A program made the position numbers and the translations under genes. The notes beneath the pieces were generated by a model, which saw only the letters and a program-made list of their open reading frames with translations, had not been told where the DNA came from and did no database searches. From Nonomuraea sp. NBC_00507 (lineage in GTDB: Bacteria; Actinomycetota; Actinomycetes; Streptosporangiales; Streptosporangiaceae), in contig NZ_CP107853.1 of NCBI RefSeq assembly GCF_036013525.1, positions 8,618,001 through 8,682,000 of the forward strand: a DNA stretch of 64,000 nucleotides, written 5' to 3'. Below, in pieces: positions 42,192 through 50,341 of this stretch (position 1 is the first letter of the stretch; every line of letters begins with the position of its first letter).

Positions 42192-43675
42192 TGCTTGGCG
42201 AGCGCGGTGAAGTCGAAGGACTCCGCGATGGCGTTCTTCGGCAGCCCGGTGACGCCCTTCTTCGCCACGATCAGGTTGGGGAACAGGAACAGCCAGTCGG
42301 CCGCGGCGTCGTCGGACAGCAGCTGGGCGGCCTTCTTGAGGTCGCCGGTCTGCTGCTGCTCCGTGCCCTCGTCGGCGGAGGCGAGCAGCTTGCCGAACTC
42401 GGGGTTGTCGTAGTGGAAGTAGTACGACTTATCCGCGAATATCCCCATGTCACGGGGTTCGACGTGATTGATGATCGACAGGTCGTAGTCGCCCTGCTTG
42501 AACACCACGTCCAGCCAGCGGGCCGGGAACTCCAGGGGCTCGATGTCGGCCGTGATGCCCACCTGGGCCAGCTGCGACTTGACGACCTGGGCGCTCGCCA
42601 CCGCGTACGGCAGGTTCGGGATGCGCATCTTGACCGTCAGCGTCTTGCCGCCGAGCAGTTCCTTGGCCTTGGCTGGATCGTACGGGTAGTCGCCGGTGCG
42701 GTCCTCGTACCACGGGTCGGTGGGCGGCACCATCGAGCCGATCAGCTGGCCGCGCCCGGCCCAGGCGGTGTCCAGCAGCGCCTTGTGGTCGATGGCGTGG
42801 CGCACGGCCTGGCGGGCCTTCTTGTCGTTGAACGGCGCGCGGGCGTTGTTCATCGACAGCACGACCTCGCCGTTCGTCGTGCCCTCGACCGTCTGGAAGC
42901 GGTTGGGGTCGGCGAACTGCTGCAGCGACTCCGGCGCCTGGACGCTGGAGATGACGTCGATGCCGCTGGTCAGCAGCGCGTTGTTCATCGCCGTGGCGTC
43001 CTTGAAGTACTTCAGCGTGATCGACGACAGCGGCGGCTTCGTGCCCCAGTAGGAGGGGTTGGCGTTGAGCTGGATGGAGTCGCCGCGCCGCCACGAGCCC
43101 AGCACGTAGGGGCCGGTGCCGACGGGCTTGTTGGCCAGGTCGGCGACGCCGGTGCGGCTGAACATCGCGCCGAGCCTGGTCGCCATCGAGTAGAGGAAGC
43201 CGTTGCTGGGGCGCTTGAGCGTGACGACGGCGGTGGAGTCGTCCTTCTTCTCCACCTTGTCGACCACGTCGAGCTGCGACTTGATCTTCAGCTTCCAGTC
43301 GGTCTTGACCCGGTCGAGCGAGAACACCACGTCATCGGCGGTGAAGGCCGCGCCGCTGCTGAACTTCACGTTCTTCCGCAGCGTGAACGTGTAGGTCTTC
43401 CGGTCGTCCGAGACCTCCCACTTCTCGGCCAGCAGCGGGACGATGTTGCCATCCTGGCCGAGCTTGACCAGGCCCTCGTAGACGTTGACGAGCAGCGCCT
43501 GCGGGATGGCGGCGCCTTCGGTGGCGGTGAAGTCCAGGTTCGCGGGCTCGGCCACGAATCCGACGGAGAGAGATTGGGCCGCGGGGGTCGAAGTGCCGCC
43601 GCCGGCCTCGCCGCCACAGGCGGCCGCGCTCAGCAGGAGACCGCCCACGGCGATCCAGATTCCGATGCGCCTCAT
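42188..43675 (-). CDS. peptide ABC transporter substrate-binding lipoprotein
   Basis: A 495-aa family 5 solute-binding protein. Signal MRRIGIWIAVGGLLLSAAAC ends in a lipobox with Cys20. Mature domain: PANLDFTATEGAAIPQALLV, YEGLVKLGQDGNIVPLLAEK, FTLRKNVKFSSGAAFTADDV, the family signature. First gene of the eight-gene operon 43675-34307. It captures the substrate outside the membrane. A FadR-type operator lies 22 bases upstream. Confidence 0.94.
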   Translation of the reverse strand: MRRIGIWIAVGGLLLSAAACGGEAGGGTSTPAAQSLSVGFVAEPANLDFTATEGAAIPQALLVNVYEGLVKLGQDGNIVPLLAEKWEVSDDRKTYTFTLRKNVKFSSGAAFTADDVVFSLDRVKTDWKLKIKSQLDVVDKVEKKDDSTAVVTLKRPSNGFLYSMATRLGAMFSRTGVADLANKPVGTGPYVLGSWRRGDSIQLNANPSYWGTKPPLSSITLKYFKDATAMNNALLTSGIDVISSVQAPESLQQFADPNRFQTVEGTTNGEVVLSMNNARAPFNDKKARQAVRHAIDHKALLDTAWAGRGQLIGSMVPPTDPWYEDRTGDYPYDPAKAKELLGGKTLTVKMRIPNLPYAVASAQVVKSQLAQVGITADIEPLEFPARWLDVVFKQGDYDLSIINHVEPRDMGIFADKSYYFHYDNPEFGKLLASADEGTEQQQTGDLKKAAQLLSDDAAADWLFLFPNLIVAKKGVTGLPKNAIAESFDFTALAKQ

Positions 43676-43696
43676 GTCTTGCAGCCTCCTGGCTAG

Positions 43697-43714
43697 TGCA
43701 CTGGTCCGACCAGT
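43697..43714. promoter_or_regulatory. FadR-type GntR operator in divergent region
   Basis: TGCACTGGTCCGACCAGT contains ACTGGTC-C-GACCAGT, the TGGTnnGACCA palindrome of FadR/GntR repressors. It lies between the divergent binding-protein (minus) and GntR (plus) genes and is identical, except for the centre base, to the site before the SDR gene at 32197. Confidence 0.78.
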
Positions 43715-43764
43715 AGGCTAAGCACATTGCCAGCCGACGGCGGCGCGGGTCAAGGGGGACATCC

Positions 43765-44535
43765 ATGAGTGGTCCGCAGTTCGAGCCGGTACGCACCGTA
43801 CGCGCCTATGAACGGGTCGTGGAGCAGATCGAGGGGGCGATCGAGAGCGGCGCTCTGTGCCCGGGCGGGCGGCTGCCCAGCGAGCGCGAGCTCATGGTGC
43901 AGTTCTCGGTGAGCCGCTCCACCGTGCGCGAGGCGCTGCGGGTGCTGCAGGCACGCGGCCTGGTGCGCTCGCGGCCCGGCGACCCGAACGGCGCCGAGGT
44001 GCTGCCGTTCACGCCCGCCGCCTTGCACAAGTCGATGACCACGCTGGCCCGGGTGGCGGAGTTGTCGCTGGGCGAGCTGGTCCAGTTCAGGATGGTGCTG
44101 GACGCGGCGGCCATCCTGCTGGCGGCGCGGCTGCGCACCGAGGAGCAGCTGGAGGAGATGGCGGCGGCCGTGGAGCGCATGAAGGAGGCCGCGGCCGTGG
44201 AGCGCATGAAGGAGGCGGACAGCGCGGCCTTCAGCGCCGCGGACGTCGCCTTCCACGACGCGCTGGCGCGGGCCAGCGGCAACACGCTCATCCAGGTCTG
44301 CACGGACGTCGTCCGGTCGGTCGTGGTCGACCTCATCGCCGGCCGGATCGCCGCCGCTCCCGACCAGGAGGCGCTGATGCGCCGGAGCATCGCCCACCAC
44401 GAGGAGGTCCTGGCCGCCGTGCGCGCCGGTGACGGCCCGCTGGCCGCCCGGCTGTTCCGCAGGTCGGTGTACGACTACTACGCCGGCTACGTGCCCGAGG
44501 AGGAACGAATCGCTCTGCAAGCCCTTCTGGAGTGA
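43765..44535 (+). CDS. GntR-family regulator, FadR (FCD) subfamily
   Basis: A 256-aa regulator: winged helix at residues 10-80 (GGRLPSERELMVQFSVSRST, VREALRVLQARGLVRSRPGD) and a C-terminal all-helical FCD effector domain (FRMVLDAAAILLAARLRTEE, SAADVAFHDALARASGNTLI, RRSIAHHEEVLAAVRAGDG), with the Asp/His metal ligands of the family. A 9-residue unit AAVERMKEA occurs twice in a row near residue 140. Divergent from the transporter operon; the shared operator makes that operon and the SDR gene its likely targets, with a carboxylate effector. Confidence 0.92.
   Translation: MSGPQFEPVRTVRAYERVVEQIEGAIESGALCPGGRLPSERELMVQFSVSRSTVREALRVLQARGLVRSRPGDPNGAEVLPFTPAALHKSMTTLARVAELSLGELVQFRMVLDAAAILLAARLRTEEQLEEMAAAVERMKEAAAVERMKEADSAAFSAADVAFHDALARASGNTLIQVCTDVVRSVVVDLIAGRIAAAPDQEALMRRSIAHHEEVLAAVRAGDGPLAARLFRRSVYDYYAGYVPEEERIALQALLE
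44164..44217 (+). repeat. 27-bp tandem duplication inside the GntR gene
   Basis: Two adjacent 27-base units (44164-44190 and 44191-44217) differ at one base and encode AAVERMKEA twice. The reading frame is kept; one helix of the FCD domain is lengthened by nine residues. Confidence 0.9.
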
Positions 44536-44564
44536 TTTGCCCCACACAGTGCTATCTTGCACGC

Positions 44565-45530
44565 GTGGGCCGCGGGGACGACAACGGGCTGACAGAGGCC
44601 TTCCTGCGCGAGCCGCGCCGCTACACCAGCCACCAGGTCGCCGAGATGGCGGGGGTTCCGGTCTACCGCGCGCGGCGCTTCTGGCGTGCCCTGGGGTTCG
44701 CCAACGTGGCCGACGACGCCGTCGAGTTCACCGACTCCGACGTCGAGGCGCTCAAGACGCTGCTCGGCATGGTCAGCTCCGGCCTCTACGACGAGGAGCA
44801 CGTGCTGCTCATGGCCCGCTCGCTCGGCGGGGCCACCGCGAGACTGGCCGAGTCGCAGGCCGAGCTGGGCGTGGAGGCCCTGGACCAGGCGGGCGTGCCG
44901 CTGGCCGACCGGCCACGGGCCTGGCGCCGGCGGGCCGAGCGGGTGGTGCCCGACCTGGCGAAGCTGCTGGTCTACGCCTGGCAGCGCCAGCTCGCCGCCG
45001 CCGCGGGCCGCATGGCCGACCAGGACATGAGCGCGGTACGGCTGGCCGTGGGCTTCGCCGACCTGGTCGCCTTCACCCGGCTGAGCAGGCAGATCACCAG
45101 CAGCGAGCTGGCCCGGCTGATCGACAGGTTCGAGGGCGGATCCGCCGACATCGTCACCTCCACCGGCGGCCGGGTGATCAAGACGCTGGGCGACTCGGTG
45201 TTGTTCGTGGCCGACAAGGCGCACGTGGCGGCGGAGATCGCGCTGCGCCTGGTCGAGACGCACGCGCGCGTCAGGGGCCTGCCGGAGCTGCGGGTGGGGC
45301 TGGCGTCCGGGCCGGTGATCTGGCGGATGGGCGACGTGTTCGGCACCACCGTCAACCTGGCGAGCAGGCTCACCGCGCTGTCGCTGCCCGGCACGATTCT
45401 GGCCGATCCGGCGCTGGCCGAGGAGCTCGAGGGCGACCGGGCCTTCCGGCTGCGGCCGGTCGACAAGCTGTCGGTGCGCGGGCTGGGCGAGATGGCGCCC
45501 TTCACCGTCATGCGGGCGGGAGCCCGCTGA
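44565..45530 (+). CDS. class III adenylate/guanylate cyclase with N-terminal regulatory domain
   Basis: A 321-aa protein. Residues 10-150 resemble the helical adenylate-cyclase regulatory domain of Rv1264/Rv2212 (RYTSHQVAEMAGVPVYRARR, VEFTDSDVEALKTLLGMVSS). Residues 160-320 are the catalytic domain: VGFADLVAFTRLSRQ and GRVIKTLGDSVLFVADKA give the two metal-binding Asp, then VGLASGPVIWRMGDVFGTTV with N-x-A-x-R. It makes cAMP, or less likely cGMP, and in the mycobacterial relatives the N-terminal domain senses pH or fatty acids. GTG 44565 is likely; it lies shortly after a TATCTT box and may be leaderless. Confidence 0.86.
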   Translation: MGRGDDNGLTEAFLREPRRYTSHQVAEMAGVPVYRARRFWRALGFANVADDAVEFTDSDVEALKTLLGMVSSGLYDEEHVLLMARSLGGATARLAESQAELGVEALDQAGVPLADRPRAWRRRAERVVPDLAKLLVYAWQRQLAAAAGRMADQDMSAVRLAVGFADLVAFTRLSRQITSSELARLIDRFEGGSADIVTSTGGRVIKTLGDSVLFVADKAHVAAEIALRLVETHARVRGLPELRVGLASGPVIWRMGDVFGTTVNLASRLTALSLPGTILADPALAEELEGDRAFRLRPVDKLSVRGLGEMAPFTVMRAGAR

Positions 45531-45672
45531 CGTGTCCGGCATGATCGCGGGGCATCCGCTGAAGTGATCCGCGGTTTCGGGCGGCGGGCTGAGCGGGCAT
45601 GGACTCCCGGCAACGACTTCACCTGACCCCCGGGACATCTCTCCGTCCCCGTCGAGAGAGGCCGCTGACCGC

Positions 45673-46308
45673 ATGCCGAGCTTCCCTGAGATCATGCATC
45701 GTACGTTCTTCCGCACGCTGTCCCTGCTCTCGCCGGCGGCGCAGGGCGTGCTGCTGCGCCGCTACTTCAACTGGTGGCACCGCAACCCGGACCCGTGGAA
45801 GCTGGCGACCGACAGCTACGAGCAGCAGAAATACCTGTCCACGCTGCAGCTCCTGCCGCCCAGGCCGTACCAGCGGATCGTCGAGGTGGGCTGCGCCGAG
45901 GGCGTGTTCACGCACGCGCTCGCGGCGGCCTACCCGGACGCCGAGATCACCGGAGTGGACGTGTCCGAGCGGGCGCTGGCGCGGGCGCGCGAGCGGGTGC
46001 AGGGCAACGCGCGGGTGCGCTTCGTGCAGGCGGACATCCTCACCCACCGCCCGGACGAGCGCTTCGACCTGGTGTTCTGCTCGGAGACCCTCTATTACCT
46101 GGGCCGCACGGAACGCCTGCGCCGGGCCTCGGCGCGGCTCGGCGAGCTGCTCGCGCCCGGCGGCGTCCTGGTGGCGGTCCACCCGTGGCCGGAGGCCACC
46201 CGCCTGCACCGCTACCTGGACAGGTCGCTGCCCCGGCTCGGAGAGGAGGTCTACACCGCCACCTACCGGCCGTTCGCCGTCTCGATCTACGGCACGGATC
46301 CGATCTGA
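45673..46308 (+). CDS. NodS-like SAM-dependent methyltransferase
   Basis: A 211-aa methyltransferase: SYEQQKYLSTLQLLPPRPYQ, SAM motif IVEVGCAEGVFTHALAAAYP, VDVSERALARARERV, FDLVFCSETLYYLGRTERLR and LLAPGGVLVAVHPWPEATRL. The E-Q-K-Y and C-A-E-G-V-F motifs are typical of the NodS/nodulation-methyltransferase group that modifies sugars and glycosides. The acceptor is unknown. Its 3' end overlaps the convergent CoA ligase gene by 22 bases. Confidence 0.85.
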   Translation: MPSFPEIMHRTFFRTLSLLSPAAQGVLLRRYFNWWHRNPDPWKLATDSYEQQKYLSTLQLLPPRPYQRIVEVGCAEGVFTHALAAAYPDAEITGVDVSERALARARERVQGNARVRFVQADILTHRPDERFDLVFCSETLYYLGRTERLRRASARLGELLAPGGVLVAVHPWPEATRLHRYLDRSLPRLGEEVYTATYRPFAVSIYGTDPI

Positions 46309-47993
46309 CGCTTGCCCAGCAGGTCGGCGGCGATGTCCCGGACCACCACGCGCTGGATCTTGCCGGTGGCCGTCTTCGGCAGCGCGTCCACGACCAGCAC
46401 CTCGCGCGGGCGCTTGAAGGAGGCCAGGCCGTCGCGGCAGAACGCGACCAGCTCCGTGGCGTCCACGGCGCGGCCCGCCGCCGGCACCACGCAGGCCACC
46501 GGCTTCTCCAGCCCGTCGGGGTCGATGTAGGCCACCACCGCGCACTCCCCCACCGAGGTGTGCTCCAGGAGCCTGGCCTCGACCTCCATCGGCGACACCC
46601 AGATGCCGCCGGCCTTGATCAGGTCGTTGGAGCGGCCCAGGCAGTGATAGAAGCCGTCCGCGTCGCGGGTGTAGGTGTCCCCGGTCCGCAGCCACTCCCC
46701 CTGAAACACCTGGCGGGTGGCGGCGGTGCGGCACCAGTAGCCGGTGGCGATGGAGTCGCCCCGGACGTACAGGTGGCCCGGCTCACCGTCGGGGACCGGC
46801 GCGCCGAGGTCGTCGAGCAGCCTGGCCTCGTAGCCGGGCACGACCGTGCCCGAACTGGCCTGGCGTACCTGGCCGGGGCGGTTGGAGATGAAGATGTGCA
46901 GGGCCTCGGTGGAGCCCAGGCCGTCGATGATGTCCACGCCGAACCGCTCGGTGAAGCGCCGGTAGATCTCGGCGGGCAGCGCCTCGCCGGCCGAGACGGC
47001 CAGCCGTACCGACTCGAACGCGTCGTCGGGGGCGCCGGGGGCGAGCAGGGCCGCGTAGAACGTGGGGCCGGCGAAGAACAACGTCGGCCGGTCCGCCGTC
47101 ACCCGCGCGATCACCCCGGCGGGAGTGGGCCTGGCCGGGTCGAGGATCGCGGTCGCGCCCGCGGCGAGGGGGAAGAACAGGGAGTTGCCGAGTCCGTAGG
47201 CGAAGAACAGCCGGGCGACGGAGAAGCACCGGTCGCCGGGGCGGATGCCGAGGACCTGCTTCCCGTAGGTCTCGCAGACGTCGCGGATCGCGCCGTGCCG
47301 GTGCATGGCGGCCTTGGGCGCTCCAGTGGTGCCGGAGGTGTAGAGCCAGAGGGCGGGCGAGTCGCGCCAGCTGTCGTACGCGGCCCCGGCGCCCTGGCCG
47401 TGGGCCGCCACGGCGCCGCGGCCGGCCTCCAGCACGTCCGCCCAGCGCCGGACCCGCACCCCGGCATCCCACGCGCCCGCGTCCTCTACGGCTGGGGCCC
47501 CTTCGTCCGGGTCTGTCAGGACGAGCGTCGTTACGTCGGGGGCGGTTGCCAGCGCCTCCCGCACGGCCGGCGCGAACTCGGGCGTGGCCACCACGACCCG
47601 CCCCCGCGCGTCCCGGAACAAGGTGGCCAGCTCGGCGCCGTTGTACATGGTGGAGATCGGCACGGCGACCGCCCCCATCCGCATGACCGCCAGGATGGTG
47701 ACCACCGTCTCGGGGCGGTCCGACATGACGAGCAGCACCCGCTCCTCAGGCCGGACGCCCAGCTCCCGCAGTCCGGCGGCCAGCTCGGCGACGCGGGCGG
47801 CGAGCTGCGCGTACGTGACGGAGCTCGGGGCGCCCGCGGGCCCCGTCACCGCGATCTGATCACCTCGGCCGGCTTCGACCTGCCGGTCCACGAGGTAAAC
47901 GCTGGCGTTGAACGACTCCGGCATCGTGGCCGTCCCCATCCGCAGGCGGACATTCGTAGGCGCATCCTCCACAGAGAACAGATGATCCGTCAA
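46287..47993 (-). CDS. benzoate-CoA ligase family protein
   Basis: A 568-aa AMP-forming acyl/aryl-CoA ligase. P-loop LWLYTSGTTGAPKAAMHRHG, adenylate site DIIDGLGSTEALHIFISNRP (DGxGSTE), hinge and Arg TGDTYTRDADGFYHCLGRSN, catalytic Lys in LPKTATGKIQRVVVRD. The GYWCR and DLIKAGGIWVSPMEVE segments fit benzoate-CoA ligases (BclA/BadA). It activates benzoate or a substituted benzoate to the CoA thioester. It lies 12 bases downstream of boxB, so the two make a short pathway segment: ligation, then epoxidation. Confidence 0.88.
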   Translation of the reverse strand: MTDHLFSVEDAPTNVRLRMGTATMPESFNASVYLVDRQVEAGRGDQIAVTGPAGAPSSVTYAQLAARVAELAAGLRELGVRPEERVLLVMSDRPETVVTILAVMRMGAVAVPISTMYNGAELATLFRDARGRVVVATPEFAPAVREALATAPDVTTLVLTDPDEGAPAVEDAGAWDAGVRVRRWADVLEAGRGAVAAHGQGAGAAYDSWRDSPALWLYTSGTTGAPKAAMHRHGAIRDVCETYGKQVLGIRPGDRCFSVARLFFAYGLGNSLFFPLAAGATAILDPARPTPAGVIARVTADRPTLFFAGPTFYAALLAPGAPDDAFESVRLAVSAGEALPAEIYRRFTERFGVDIIDGLGSTEALHIFISNRPGQVRQASSGTVVPGYEARLLDDLGAPVPDGEPGHLYVRGDSIATGYWCRTAATRQVFQGEWLRTGDTYTRDADGFYHCLGRSNDLIKAGGIWVSPMEVEARLLEHTSVGECAVVAYIDPDGLEKPVACVVPAAGRAVDATELVAFCRDGLASFKRPREVLVVDALPKTATGKIQRVVVRDIAADLLGKRQIGSVP

Positions 47994-48005
47994 CCGCCTG
48001 TAGCA

Positions 48006-49415
48006 TCACAGATGCACGTACTCGTAGTCGAACGGCCGCCCGTTGATCCCGTTGCGCGGCGGCGCCACCCAGGCGGCGATCTTTCCCGGCTCGTACACGG
48101 GCCGCATCAGCGCCTTCACGTGCGCTTTGTCCGCGCCCGTCGGCAACCACCGGCCCCTGGCCGCCTCCCATGACCCTCCGTCGAGGACGCGCCCGCCCGG
48201 GGAGATGTGGTGCCCGGCGAACACGCCGACCCGGCGGTTGAACCCCACGTGCGGCAGATAGAGGGTCGCGTCGAGGCCATGCCCGGCGAGGATGCGGTTC
48301 CACCGGTTCACGCCGGTGGCGCAGTCGGCGATGTACTCGCCGCGCAGGTCCGCGTTGAGCGCCGTGAGCGCCGGAAGGTGCACGTCCACCAGTCGGCCCC
48401 GCTCGACCTGCGGCACGACGGCGAAGGCGTCGGTGAGCCGGTGGTCGTCGGCGCGCCGCTCCTCCTGCCAGCGGCCCTTGAGCCCGGCCGTGAAGTAGTT
48501 GGCCACATTGGTGGACGTCTCGCCGCCGAACAGGTCGAGGCTCACGCTGTAGTGGAAGTTGATGTACTTCTGGATGACATCCAGCGGGATCCCGCCGTAC
48601 GGCCCGATGTCGTCGGTGTCGTGCTCGCGCATCAGCTGCGCGGTGCGCTCCACCACCCGGTCCACGCCCGTGGTGCCCACGAACATGTGGTGGGCCTCCT
48701 CCTTGAGCATGAACTCGCATGTACGGCTCAGCGGATCGAACGCCGACTCCTTGAGCGTGCCGAGCTGATACTTCCCATCCCGATCGGTGAAGTACGTGAA
48801 CATGTAGAACGACAGCCAGTCCGGCGTCTCCTCGTTGAAGGCGCCCAGGATGCGCGGCGAATCCTCGCTGCCCGAGTTGCGCTTGAGCAGCTGCTCGGCC
48901 TCCTCACGGCCCTCCCTGCCGAAGTAGGCGTGCAACAGGTAGACCATGGCCCACAGGTGCCTGCCTTCCTCCACGTTCACCTGGAAGAGGTTGCGCAGGT
49001 CGTACAGGGACGGGGCGGTCAGCCCGAGCCGGCGCTGCTGCTCGACGCTGGCCGGCTCGGTGTCGCCCTGGATGACGATGAGCCGCTGCAGGTCGGCGCG
49101 GTGCTCACCGGGCACCCGCTGCCAGACCGGCCGGCCCTTGTGCTCGCCGAACGCGATGCGGCGGTCGTCCTTCGGCTCGGCCAGGAAGATGCCCCAGCGG
49201 TAGTCGGGCAGCGGCACGTGATCGAAGTGCGCCCATCCCTCGCGGCCGACCGAGACGGCGGTGCGGAGGTAGACGTCCCTGGTCGGCAGCGCCGGGCCCA
49301 TCTCGGCCCACCACTGCAGGAAGCGCGGCTGCCACGACTCCAGCGCCCGCCGCAACCGGCGGTCCTCCGAAAGGTCGACGTTGTTCGGTATGCGCTCGGT
49401 GTAGTCGATGGACAC
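48006..49415 (-). CDS. boxB: benzoyl-CoA 2,3-epoxidase subunit BoxB
   Basis: A 469-aa di-iron oxygenase that converts benzoyl-CoA to the 2,3-epoxide in the aerobic box pathway. Typical stretches: ESWQPRFLQWWAEMGP, YRWGIFLAEPKDDRRIAFGE, iron-binding helices FQVNVEEGRHLWAMVYLLH and CEFMLKEEAHHMFVGTTGVD, and GFNRRVGVFAGHHISPGG. Length is as expected. boxA (reductase) and boxC (dihydrolase) are not in this window, so electron supply and ring opening must be encoded elsewhere. First gene of the boxB-ligase pair. Confidence 0.93.
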   Translation of the reverse strand: MSIDYTERIPNNVDLSEDRRLRRALESWQPRFLQWWAEMGPALPTRDVYLRTAVSVGREGWAHFDHVPLPDYRWGIFLAEPKDDRRIAFGEHKGRPVWQRVPGEHRADLQRLIVIQGDTEPASVEQQRRLGLTAPSLYDLRNLFQVNVEEGRHLWAMVYLLHAYFGREGREEAEQLLKRNSGSEDSPRILGAFNEETPDWLSFYMFTYFTDRDGKYQLGTLKESAFDPLSRTCEFMLKEEAHHMFVGTTGVDRVVERTAQLMREHDTDDIGPYGGIPLDVIQKYINFHYSVSLDLFGGETSTNVANYFTAGLKGRWQEERRADDHRLTDAFAVVPQVERGRLVDVHLPALTALNADLRGEYIADCATGVNRWNRILAGHGLDATLYLPHVGFNRRVGVFAGHHISPGGRVLDGGSWEAARGRWLPTGADKAHVKALMRPVYEPGKIAAWVAPPRNGINGRPFDYEYVHL

Positions 49416-49446
49416 CTCTCAAGCGCAACATCGCCATGTAGTCGCG

Positions 49447-50313
49447 TCAAGGGGATGTAGACCAATGGTGCTGGGCGAACGGGATCCGGCCGAGGATGTT
49501 CGCGATAGCCGCGGCCGGATAGTCGATCATGTCGGCGGGCAGGGCGTGGACGGGCCACCAGGCGATCTCCGAGCACTTGTGGGGTTCGGCGTTGTACGGC
49601 TCGCCGGTCCACTTCCCGGTGGTGAAGAAGAGGCCGACCCGGTCGGGCGCCCGGTGCATGACGTGGGCGAACGTCAGGTCGGCCGGGTCGATGGTCACGC
49701 CCAGCTCCTCGGCCGCCTCCCGGGCGGCGCCATCGGTCGCCGGTTCACCCTCCTCCAGGTGTCCCGAGGGCAGGTGCCAGAGCCCGTCGCCGTAGCCGGT
49801 GCCGGAGCGGCGGGCGAGCAGGAGCTCGTCGCCACGCAGCAGCACCACGTGGACGTCGACGATGGCCCGGAAGCGGTCCGGCGACGCGGCGGCCGAATCA
49901 GCAGAGGGACGGCCGAGGACGTCCCTGCGCTGGTCGGAACCGGCGGGACCCTGCTCGAGGCCGACAGGGCACTGCTCGAGACCAGTTGGGCGGCGGTCGA
50001 GGGCTTGGGCCCATTTGACGGCCACGGCGGCCACCTGGATCAGCTCGGCACGCAGCCGGTCCGGGTCGGCTTCGGCGAACGCCTCCAGCACCTCCTCAGC
50101 CAGGACGTGCCTCCAGGTCAGCGCCCCGTCCTTCGCCGCCGTCGCCGTCTCCTGCCTGGCCAGGTCGGACTCGGCCGTCGTACGCGCACCTCCGGTGCCG
50201 TCGGGCAGCTCCTGCATGCCCCACCTCTCGTCCTGGGCCGCCCGCTCAGCCGCCACCTCGGCGAGCACCCTCGCCAGCGAGCCCGGTACGCCCGCGTCGC
50301 CGTCATGTGTCAT
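49447..50313 (-). CDS. NUDIX hydrolase with N-terminal MazG-like domain
   Basis: A 288-aa fusion. Residues 10-110 resemble a MazG/dCTPase-like helical domain (VLAEVAAERAAQDERWGMQE, LTWRHVLAEEVLEAFAEADP, ELIQVAAVAVKWAQALDRR). Residues 150-288 are NUDIX with a perfect box GHLEEGEPATDGAAREAAEE followed by LGV. Both domains hydrolyse nucleotides or nucleotide derivatives, so a house-cleaning role is likely. ATG 50313 is chosen, where the conserved part begins. It precedes boxB by 31 bases on the same strand; a functional link is uncertain. Confidence 0.85.
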   Translation of the reverse strand: MTHDGDAGVPGSLARVLAEVAAERAAQDERWGMQELPDGTGGARTTAESDLARQETATAAKDGALTWRHVLAEEVLEAFAEADPDRLRAELIQVAAVAVKWAQALDRRPTGLEQCPVGLEQGPAGSDQRRDVLGRPSADSAAASPDRFRAIVDVHVVLLRGDELLLARRSGTGYGDGLWHLPSGHLEEGEPATDGAAREAAEELGVTIDPADLTFAHVMHRAPDRVGLFFTTGKWTGEPYNAEPHKCSEIAWWPVHALPADMIDYPAAAIANILGRIPFAQHHWSTSP

Positions 50314-50341
50314 GGCCCCCAGTGTGGCCTGGAGACTCAGC

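Noticed and set aside
45774..48173. A 799-codon plus-strand frame
   Set aside because: It is antisense to the CoA ligase gene and out of frame with the NodS-like methyltransferase gene; it has no recognisable domain.
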